DNA from: JAXLVB01 sp044228045
Lineage (GTDB): Bacteria; Bacteroidota; Bacteroidia; Cytophagales; Spirosomataceae
Length of the DNA: 10,783 bases
Assembly: GCA_044228045.1 (NCBI GenBank)
Contig: JBGAVQ010000191.1
Coordinates: 1 to 10,783 of the forward strand
Direction of reading: 5' to 3'
Position numbers and translations under genes: made by a program. Shown here one piece after another: positions 4,818 to 10,783 of the stretch. How positions within the stretch are numbered: position 1 is the stretch's first letter; each line of letters begins with the position of its first letter. Below the pieces are notes generated by a model. The model saw nothing but the letters and a program-made list of their open reading frames with translations. It did no database searches and had not been told where the DNA came from.

Positions 4818-6407
4818 TCATCTATCTATTTTCTCTTTCCAACCTCGATAACCTTCTTGAACAAGTTGATTAGAAAAATCTGGCTGGATCAATTCAGTAT
4901 GAGAACTATTGAGTTCGTTTAATTGGCTAATATCCTGATAAACACCACTTTTCAAACCTGATAGATAGGCCGCTCCCAGCGCAGAGACATCGGCATTTTG
5001 TTGTTTTTTCAAGGGTAATTTTAGTAAATCCACTAAAAACCTGATGACAAATTGGTTGTTGGTCATGCCGCCATTGACCGAGATAGTATTTAGCGGCGAC
5101 TGCATATCTTGCTCCATTGCCTCCACTACATCTTTGATTTGGTAAGGAATACTTTCCAAAGCAGCTCGAACAATGTGGTTTTTGGTTGTGCCAAAGGTCA
5201 TGCCCTCGATGGAGGCTTTTCGGCTCATTTGCCAGTGTGGTGCACCCAATCCGCTGAACGCAGGAATCAGATACACACCTGCGTTGTCGGGAACGGCATT
5301 CGCCATTTGTTCGGTTTCGGCAGGATTGTCAAACAAATTCAGTTCATTTTTGAGCCATTCGATGGTAGAGCCGCACGAAACGATGGCTCCTTCCAAAGCA
5401 TAATCTACCCGATTTTCGGTACTCCAACAGATGGTGGTAAGCATTCCGTTAGAAGAATTGACGGGTTTATTACCCGTATTCATCATAATTGAACTGCCTG
5501 TGCCAAGTGTGACTTTGGCTGTGCCTTGCTCAAAGCATCCTTCGCCAAAAGTGGCAGCGTGGGAGTCGCCGATGAGGGCCGTAATGCGGATTTGCGATTG
5601 CGGATTTCGGATTGTGGAATTTTCATGCAATTTCATCAATCCGAAATCCCAATTCCAAAATCCAAAATCAAAAGAGGATGGGCAAACTTCCGGTAAATTG
5701 AGGTTTTCTAAGCCCCAAAGTTTTAAGATTTCCTTGTCCCAACCTAAGGTATATATATTAAAAAGTAAGGTGCGGGAGGCGTTGGTGTAGTCGGTTTTAA
5801 ACTGCTTACCGTTTGTTAATTTGAATAAGAGCCAACAGTCTATTGTACCGAAATAAACCTCGCCTGCTTCAACTTTTGCTTTGAGGGTTTCATCGTGTTC
5901 AATAAGCCAAAGCAATTTTGTTCCTGAGAAATACGGATCAATGAGCAAGCCTGTTTTTTGCTTGATGAGTGGCTCTTGGCCTTTGGTTTTGAGGTCATTA
6001 CAGATAGCTATTGACCTTTTACACGCCCATACTACGGCTGGGCTGAGTGGTTTTCCTGCCTTATCCCACAGCACAAAGGTTTCTCGCTGATTGCTAATAC
6101 CACATGAAACAATTGTTGAAACATCAAACCCATGATTAGTAAAATGCGTTAAACATTCACGAACCGAATCTAATACATTTTGATAAATACCTTGGGGGTC
6201 TTGCTCAACAAATCCATTGTCAAAATGATTGGTCTTTAATTCAACCGAACCTTTGGCAACGGCTTGTCCTTTTTCATCAAAAATGATGGTTTTGGTGCTG
6301 CTTGTGCCTTGGTCTATAGCCATGACGTATTTGATATTCACATTCTCCAAACGGCGTTCGGATCTCTGGGATATAAGCCTATCAGGCTTTAATTCATCAT
6401 TTATCAT
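4818..6407 (-). CDS. FGGY-family carbohydrate kinase, glycerol-kinase type
   Basis: A cytosolic ATP-dependent sugar/polyol kinase of two FGGY domains. In the 529-residue frame: MAIDQGTSSTKTIIFD at 29-44 (phosphate loop), NQRET at 106-110, IDPYFSGTKL at 156-165, DYTNASRTLLFN at 206-217, IGDSHAATFGEG at 279-290, LEGAIVSCGSTIEWL at 338-352, NGGMTNNQF at 445-453 and ALGAAYLSGL at 476-485. Aligned with E. coli GlpK, Arg83, Glu84, Tyr135 and Asp245 are kept (R108, E109, Y159, D281), but Gln246 and Phe270 are replaced by S282 and S306. The substrate may therefore not be glycerol. Residues about 249-275 come from a palindromic repeat. The ATG at 6407 overlaps the upstream gene by 11 bases, but residues 1-22 look like intergenic palindrome; a GTG at 6341 or the ATG at 6323 fits the family better. 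Last gene of the operon. Confidence 0.88.
   Translation of the reverse strand: MINDELKPDRLISQRSERRLENVNIKYVMAIDQGTSSTKTIIFDEKGQAVAKGSVELKTNHFDNGFVEQDPQGIYQNVLDSVRECLTHFTNHGFDVSTIVSCGISNQRETFVLWDKAGKPLSPAVVWACKRSIAICNDLKTKGQEPLIKQKTGLLIDPYFSGTKLLWLIEHDETLKAKVEAGEVYFGTIDCWLLFKLTNGKQFKTDYTNASRTLLFNIYTLGWDKEILKLWGLENLNLPEVCPSSFDFGFWNWDFGLMKLHENSTIRNPQSQIRITALIGDSHAATFGEGCFEQGTAKVTLGTGSSIMMNTGNKPVNSSNGMLTTICWSTENRVDYALEGAIVSCGSTIEWLKNELNLFDNPAETEQMANAVPDNAGVYLIPAFSGLGAPHWQMSRKASIEGMTFGTTKNHIVRAALESIPYQIKDVVEAMEQDMQSPLNTISVNGGMTNNQFVIRFLVDLLKLPLKKQQNADVSALGAAYLSGLKSGVYQDISQLNELNSSHTELIQPDFSNQLVQEGYRGWKEKIDR
5583..5670. repeat. Palindromic repeat inserted in frame inside the kinase gene
   Basis: cggatttcggattg (5601-5614) and caatccgaaatccc (5637-5650) are inverse copies with 13 of 14 matches. 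The dyad extends outward imperfectly to about 5583 and 5670 through repeats of the word gcggatt/gattttg. It encodes the low-similarity segment at about residues 249-275 of the FGGY kinase, between LPEVCPSS and ITALIGDS, and the reading frame is kept. Words of this kind (aatccgaaatccc) are familiar to me as intergenic palindromes; that is recollection. Confidence 0.7.
6375..6389. repeat. Perfect 6-bp hairpin between the YdjC fusion gene and the kinase
   Basis: aagcct (6375-6380) and aggctt (6384-6389) pair perfectly around the loop atc. On the - strand it follows the stop codon at 6397-6399 by 7 bases. No T-run follows, so it is not a clear terminator. If the kinase starts at 6407 the hairpin is coding; if it starts at 6341 or 6323 the hairpin lies between the genes. 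Confidence 0.5.
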
Positions 6408-8751
6408 TCATCGTTGCGGCATTGATTGCCTCTTTATAGCTTACCAATTTTATTCCTTTTTGTTGGATTGCCTCTTTCACTTTTTCGCTCGTAAAGATGG
6501 TCGTCACGTCTTGTCTTCCTTTTGCAACATCCTCATAACCAATGTGATAGACAGCTCGCAGTTCATCATTGTCAATGCCCGGATGTTCTACAAAAACATA
6601 GGTTTTGCCTTCTTCCAGTTTGTCAAGCATTTTGATAAAGGCTTGTATTTTCTCTTCGGTAGATTTGTTTCTGGCATCAATGCCAATGTAAGAGGTTTTA
6701 ATATCTTTTTCGGAGTCAATGTCCACCATCGTGAGCTTGTACTCTTTTGCCACTCGGCGGGCAAGTGCTTTTACTTCGGGGGCAAAACCAGTGCTATTCA
6801 TGTGTCCTGAAACATGGCTTAGGCGAGGGATGTATTTCAAGGCCATTTCGATTTGCGCCCTCAGTTCCTTTTCGATGTCTTCGAGTTTCCAGGCATTATC
6901 CATCACCGCCTGATTGGGGTAATTGTTGTTGTGGTAAATCATGGGATAAAAATACCCGTCTTTGTTTTTGAGGCTTGGGCAGTCGGTCAAAGGTCGCCAT
7001 TTGATGTTGTCCCACTCGCTGGTGATGGCAAAATGCAGCCCTACATCAACGGTTTTGTTATTTTCTAACAATGCTACGGCCTCTGGGAACCACGGCGAGG
7101 GAACAATGACTTCGATAGAGGTTTCGATACCTTCGGTGTACGATTGTATCAATGCCACGTTTCCCGAATGTGAATAGCCCATGTCGTCGCCTCTTACAAT
7201 GAGTCGAGGTGGGTTGGCAAGCTGTTTTTTCACTATCCCTTTTGTTAGCTCTCGTTTTGCATTTTTATTGAAAATGTTCTGAAAATCAAGGCTTACTTTA
7301 TTGCCATCAAAACTGCAAAGGATGGTTTCGGTATGCGGACTTTCGATGTAGCGAAGGGTTAGTTCCAGCGTTTTTTCGTCTTTCCACGTATAACTACCCG
7401 CTACTTTAAAGGGTGGCAACCCAACCCGATTGGCCCTTGCCCCTGCTACTAAATAGGGTCCAAACTTGGTGGTTTCACCGTTTTCCCATTTACCAGCTCC
7501 AAAGGTAATATGATGAGCAACTGAATCGGTTTTTAGGCTTAGGCTACACACTCCATTTTTAAAATCAAAACTCACGGTTTCAATGCTTTTGCTTTTAGAA
7601 ACAACGCCAAAGGTTTTACCCGAAATCGTTGATTCAACGGTAGAAGTTGTGTTTTTTGAGGAAATTGGAAGGGCTAAGGAGGCCGATTTTTGCCTTAAAC
7701 TTGCCAGCATGGTAGGATTTGCTGGTAGTTTTTTGGGGCTTAATGCCGGCAAAAGGTACCGCCAAATCAGATTAAACTCCCCTTGCATATCAGGTGCTTC
7801 GGCGGTAATAGCAATTACGGCATCTTGGTCAGGCAATACGATGATAAATTGCCCATTGGCACCGTCGGCTCGGAAACCATTGTTACGGCAACGCCACATT
7901 TGGTAGCAATAACCTTGTAACCAATCACTTGAATCTTTTTTGGCTTGCGAAGCGTTGGGGTCTTGCATAATTTTCATGGAAGTAGCTTCTTCTATCCACG
8001 AAGCAGGCAAAATTTGCTTGCCTTTCCACATTCCTTTTTGCAAGAACAACTGACCGAATTTTGCCATGTCTTCGGTTTTGAGTCGTAAACCCCAGCCGCC
8101 CGTGTTAATGCCTTTGGGGTCAACTTCCCAGTCCATGCCTTCAATCCCCAAAGGAACAAATAATCGTGGTTTTAAATAGTCTATTACTTTTTGGCCAGTC
8201 ACTTTCTGCACAATAGCCGAAAGCATATAAGTTGCTGGCGAATTGTACAGAAACTTTGTGCCGGGTTGATTCGCAATAGGCGTACTTAAAAACTCCTCCA
8301 CCCAATTGTCATTTGCAATCATCGCAAAGTTTTCTTTGGCATGGCCTACGCTCATACTGAGCAAGTCTTTGACTCGCAGTTCGGCTAAATATGGGCTGAC
8401 GGGAACTGGCAAATTGTCTGGAAAAAACGAAACGACTTTATCATTGACGGTTAGTTTTTGCTCGCTCACGGCAAAGCCTATCGCTGTGGCCGTAAAACTT
8501 TTGCTGACAGAATATAGCGTGTGCTTCAAATCGCTTCGATACGGATTCCACCAACTTTCGGCGACCACTTTGCCATGCCGTATCAACATAAAACTATGAA
8601 ACTCGTGTTTGCTTTTGGTGGCAGCATCTAAAAAATCAATAATTCCTGCGGAAGAAACGCCTTCGGCTTCGGGTGTGCTTCGGGGTAATGAGGTGATTTT
8701 TTGTGCCACTAATTGGCTGCTAACCAATAGAAAAAGAAGTATTTTTTTCAT
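6397..8751 (-). CDS. Secreted fusion: beta-lactamase-fold serine hydrolase + YdjC/ChbG-type deacetylase
   Basis: 784 residues. Residues 1-16 (MKKILLFLLVSSQLVA) form a signal peptide. Residues 20-340 are a class C beta-lactamase/esterase fold: SVSK at 81-84 is the SxxK nucleophile motif, YNS at 169-171 stands for YxN, and ADGANGQF at 295-302 is the KTG-equivalent region. Residues about 380-500 are a beta-rich tail (KVAGSYTWKDEKTLEL at 449-464), common to such hydrolases. Residues about 512-784 are a YdjC-type polysaccharide deacetylase: VRGDDMGYSHSGN at 519-531, GLHFAITSEW at 571-580 and SHVSGHMN at 645-652. The likely metal ligands D522/D523, H573 and H646/H650 are present. Relatives of the YdjC half normally stand alone with their own leader, absent at this join. 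The protein should act outside the cytoplasm, removing acyl or N-acetyl groups. It lies between the sugar permease and the kinase genes. Confidence 0.85.
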   Translation of the reverse strand: MKKILLFLLVSSQLVAQKITSLPRSTPEAEGVSSAGIIDFLDAATKSKHEFHSFMLIRHGKVVAESWWNPYRSDLKHTLYSVSKSFTATAIGFAVSEQKLTVNDKVVSFFPDNLPVPVSPYLAELRVKDLLSMSVGHAKENFAMIANDNWVEEFLSTPIANQPGTKFLYNSPATYMLSAIVQKVTGQKVIDYLKPRLFVPLGIEGMDWEVDPKGINTGGWGLRLKTEDMAKFGQLFLQKGMWKGKQILPASWIEEATSMKIMQDPNASQAKKDSSDWLQGYCYQMWRCRNNGFRADGANGQFIIVLPDQDAVIAITAEAPDMQGEFNLIWRYLLPALSPKKLPANPTMLASLRQKSASLALPISSKNTTSTVESTISGKTFGVVSKSKSIETVSFDFKNGVCSLSLKTDSVAHHITFGAGKWENGETTKFGPYLVAGARANRVGLPPFKVAGSYTWKDEKTLELTLRYIESPHTETILCSFDGNKVSLDFQNIFNKNAKRELTKGIVKKQLANPPRLIVRGDDMGYSHSGNVALIQSYTEGIETSIEVIVPSPWFPEAVALLENNKTVDVGLHFAITSEWDNIKWRPLTDCPSLKNKDGYFYPMIYHNNNYPNQAVMDNAWKLEDIEKELRAQIEMALKYIPRLSHVSGHMNSTGFAPEVKALARRVAKEYKLTMVDIDSEKDIKTSYIGIDARNKSTEEKIQAFIKMLDKLEEGKTYVFVEHPGIDNDELRAVYHIGYEDVAKGRQDVTTIFTSEKVKEAIQQKGIKLVSYKEAINAATMNDK

Positions 8752-8833
8752 CGCTAAAATAGGAAATAGGGGGCGTGTTGAAAATTTGTATGCTCAGAGT
8801 CAAATGTAAACAATTGGCGCAAAAAACTGAAAA

Positions 8834-9796
8834 TCAATCCTTTTTCTGGTTCATTTTGTCAATAACTACCGCCAACAAGATGACAAAACCCTTGACAACT
8901 TGCTGCCAAAAAGGTGATACATTGAGCAACACTAAACCATTATTAAGCACACCAATAATGATTGCGCCAAGCACTGTTCCCCAAATAGAGCCACGCCCAC
9001 CCGAAAGCGATGTACCACCTATCACCACAGCCGCAATGGCATCTAATTCGTAACCTGTGCCAGCATTGGGCTGGGCCGAATCTAAGCGGGCTGTTACCAT
9101 AAGTCCACCCAAAGCCGCCAAAACACCCGCCAACGTATAAACGATTGTCTTGATTTTCTGGATGTTAATACCCGACAATCGAGCGGCATTTTCGTTGCCT
9201 CCAATGGCGTAAATGTAGCGCCCGAGTGGTGTTTTGTCTGTAATAAAAACGGCCAAAAGTACCACCAGCAGGCTTATCCAAACGGGTACTGGCACGCCTA
9301 TGAACCAACCCGTGCCAATGTAGTCGAAGTGAGTTCCTAAATTGCTGATGGGAAAACCTTGTGTCCAGAGCATGGTTAAGCCACGAGCTACGGTAAGCAT
9401 GGCGAGCGTAGCCACGAATGGCGGCACATTGAATTTGGTGATGGCCCAGCCGTTGAACCAACCCAATGCTCCACCAGCCAGTAAACCACCGAGAATGGCA
9501 CCCAGTAGTGTGAAACCGATGTACAGATTTTGGGAAGGGAGTTCGATGCCGTTTTTGAGTAGGCCAGCTGTAATAGCACCACACAATGCCAAGACAGAAC
9601 CTACCGAAAGGTCAATTCCTGCGGTAAGTACGACCAAGGTCATGCCTACCGAAATACAAATATTAACAGAGATTTGCCGCAACACATTCCAGCCATTGGC
9701 TACGGTCAGGAATTTGTCTGAAAGCAAACTAATAATAACGCAGAGCACAAAAAGTGCAATAAGCGATTGTGATTTTTTGAGTAGTTCTTTATTCAT
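8834..9796 (-). CDS. Ribose-type sugar ABC transporter permease (RbsC family)
   Basis: A 320-residue inner-membrane permease (BPD_transp_2 family, PF02653) of normal length with about eight to ten hydrophobic segments. Family motifs are TAGIDLSVGSVLAL at 58-71, LGWFNGWAITKFNVPPFVAT at 111-130, the cytoplasmic ATPase-contact loop LGRYIYAIGGNENAARLSGI at 191-210, and GYELDAIAAVVIGGTSLSGG at 248-267. The ATG at 9796 gives the usual short charged N-terminus (MNKELLKKSQ) before the first helix. It follows the ATPase gene by 82 bases and precedes the YdjC fusion gene by 82 bases, all on the - strand. The periplasmic binding protein that should complete the system is not in the window. The sugar cannot be told from a permease; ribose, xylose, erythritol and autoinducer-2 systems share this type. 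Confidence 0.93.
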   Translation of the reverse strand: MNKELLKKSQSLIALFVLCVIISLLSDKFLTVANGWNVLRQISVNICISVGMTLVVLTAGIDLSVGSVLALCGAITAGLLKNGIELPSQNLYIGFTLLGAILGGLLAGGALGWFNGWAITKFNVPPFVATLAMLTVARGLTMLWTQGFPISNLGTHFDYIGTGWFIGVPVPVWISLLVVLLAVFITDKTPLGRYIYAIGGNENAARLSGINIQKIKTIVYTLAGVLAALGGLMVTARLDSAQPNAGTGYELDAIAAVVIGGTSLSGGRGSIWGTVLGAIIIGVLNNGLVLLNVSPFWQQVVKGFVILLAVVIDKMNQKKD

Positions 9797-9878
9797 TTTT
9801 AATCTTTTTTTCTCTCACAGAAATCACTGAAATTTCTTGATAAGGATTTGTGAATTACCGCCTGCTTATCCCTGTGTG

Positions 9879-10783
9879 CTAAACTATGGCTGCCTTCAAC
9901 AGAATTTCTTCGGTGGCTTCGCTGATTGGGAAGTCACCAGTTAGTTTGCCATCACTTAATACAAGCACACGGTCACTTACTGCAAAAATTTCGGGCAATT
10001 CTGACGATACCATGATAATACCCAGCCCTGTTGCCGCCAGTTGGTAGATGAGTTGGTAGATTTCAGCTTTGGCGTGTACATCTATGCCCCGAGTAGGCTC
10101 ATCAAGCAATAAAATCTTAGGATTGGTGGCCAGCCATTTGGCCAGAATGACTTTTTGTTGATTTCCTCCACTTAGGTTTTTGATGAGTTGCTGGTCTGAG
10201 GAGGTCTTGATTCGGAGTGATTCGATATACTTCTTTGCCAAATTTTCTTCTTTTTGACCACTTAAAATACCTCGTTGTAACAGATTGGTCAGCGTAGTGA
10301 GGCTGATGTTTTTTTTGACGCTTAATTCGGGTACAATTCCGTCTTTTTTACGGTCTTCGCTCACCAATGCCATGCCTGCTTTCATGGCCGCAGTGGGGGT
10401 ATCAATCACAACTTTTTTGCCTTCTATCCAGAGTTCGCCTGATGTTTTTCGTAAACCAAAAAGAGATTCAAACAACTCGGTTCGGCCTGCGCCCATTAGC
10501 CCAAAAATGCCAAGAATTTCACCTTTTTGGAGGCTAAAATTGATAGCAGGGTGGCTTATTTTGAATAGAACATTTTCATTATCAACCCATTGGGCATCAT
10601 TGGTATGCGTAAGACCTCCGGCCAATAATGCAGTAGGTTTCTTCCGAAATTCAATCTCTCTGCCCACCATTTTGGCGATTAGTGCATCTTTTGTAATACC
10701 CTCCATTTCGCCCGATTCAATACTTTTGCCATCACGGAGTACGGTATAGGTATCAGCAATTTTGAACAATTCGTCTAATTTAT
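9879..10783 (-). CDS. Ribose-type sugar ABC transporter ATPase (RbsA family), C-terminal part
   Basis: The frame runs off the right edge (KLDE precedes the TTG at 10769), so about 200 N-terminal residues holding most of the first nucleotide-binding domain are missing. Numbering from that TTG, KIADTYTVLRDGK at 3-15 is the end of domain one. Domain two follows: FGLMGAGRTELF at 89-100 is its Walker A, with Arg for Lys, as is usual in RbsA-type proteins; LSGGNQQK at 199-206 is the ABC signature; ILLLDEPTRGID at 219-230 is Walker B; MVSSELPE at 253-260 replaces the H-loop, again usual for this family. With the RbsC-type permease 82 bases downstream it forms the importer core. It is the first visible gene of the operon; the promoter lies outside the window. 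Confidence 0.93.
   Translation of the reverse strand, partial: KLDELFKIADTYTVLRDGKSIESGEMEGITKDALIAKMVGREIEFRKKPTALLAGGLTHTNDAQWVDNENVLFKISHPAINFSLQKGEILGIFGLMGAGRTELFESLFGLRKTSGELWIEGKKVVIDTPTAAMKAGMALVSEDRKKDGIVPELSVKKNISLTTLTNLLQRGILSGQKEENLAKKYIESLRIKTSSDQQLIKNLSGGNQQKVILAKWLATNPKILLLDEPTRGIDVHAKAEIYQLIYQLAATGLGIIMVSSELPEIFAVSDRVLVLSDGKLTGDFPISEATEEILLKAAIV

Noticed and set aside
5583..5670. Frameshift or pseudogene call for the kinase at the repeat insertion
   Set aside because: The frame stays open through the dyad and all FGGY motifs on both sides are in one frame.
6229..6810. 193-codon open frame on the + strand
   Set aside because: It is antisense to the YdjC fusion and kinase genes, whose conserved motifs fix the coding strand.
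9342..9830. 162-codon open frame on the + strand
   Set aside because: It is antisense to the RbsC-type permease; the composition is a shadow of that gene.
9819..9837. agaaat/atttct dyad between the ATPase and permease genes as a terminator or regulatory site
   Set aside because: Only six AT-rich pairs around a 7-base loop; too weak to support a call.

Overview
The window looks like chromosomal DNA of a Bacteroidota bacterium, most likely a cytophagalean of the Spirosomaceae type. The evidence is AT-rich intergenic DNA, weak Shine-Dalgarno signals, secreted serine hydrolases and YdjC-type deacetylases of the Bacteroidota kind, and many short dispersed palindromes. The phylum is fairly secure; the family is a guess. 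No tRNA, rRNA, CRISPR array or complete insertion sequence was seen.

Left part (1-3125, + strand): the 3' part of a gene for a secreted beta-lactamase-fold serine hydrolase fused to a TolB/PD40-type beta-propeller; then two overlapping glycosyltransferase genes of the TIGR04282/TIGR04283 pair that NCBI links to arsenosugar biosynthesis.

Middle part (3126-4817): a repeat-rich, gene-poor stretch. It carries one AT-rich gene for a four-helix DUF1772-like membrane protein, flanked by a 12-base imperfect direct repeat and dyads in a gene-cassette-like arrangement. Beyond it lie two strong hairpins, a small HTH-type remnant on the - strand, and a 235-bp element bounded by ~52-bp inverted repeats. 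The hairpins inside those two repeats differ by compensatory base changes.

Right part (4818-10783, - strand): a probable operon read from right to left. It encodes a ribose-type sugar ABC ATPase (5' end outside the window), its RbsC-type permease, a secreted 784-residue fusion of a beta-lactamase-fold serine hydrolase with a YdjC/ChbG-type deacetylase, and an FGGY kinase of the glycerol-kinase type. Together they suggest scavenging of an acylated or N-acetylated sugar or polyol: outside the cytoplasm the fusion enzyme removes acyl groups, the ABC transporter imports the product, and the kinase traps it. The substrate is unknown. The kinase lacks two glycerol-pocket residues of E. coli GlpK and carries an in-frame palindromic repeat insertion.

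The most notable points are the two separate beta-lactamase-fold fusions, the palindromic repeat inside the kinase coding sequence, the inverted-repeat element with covarying hairpins, and the possible acyl-glycoside/polyol uptake operon.
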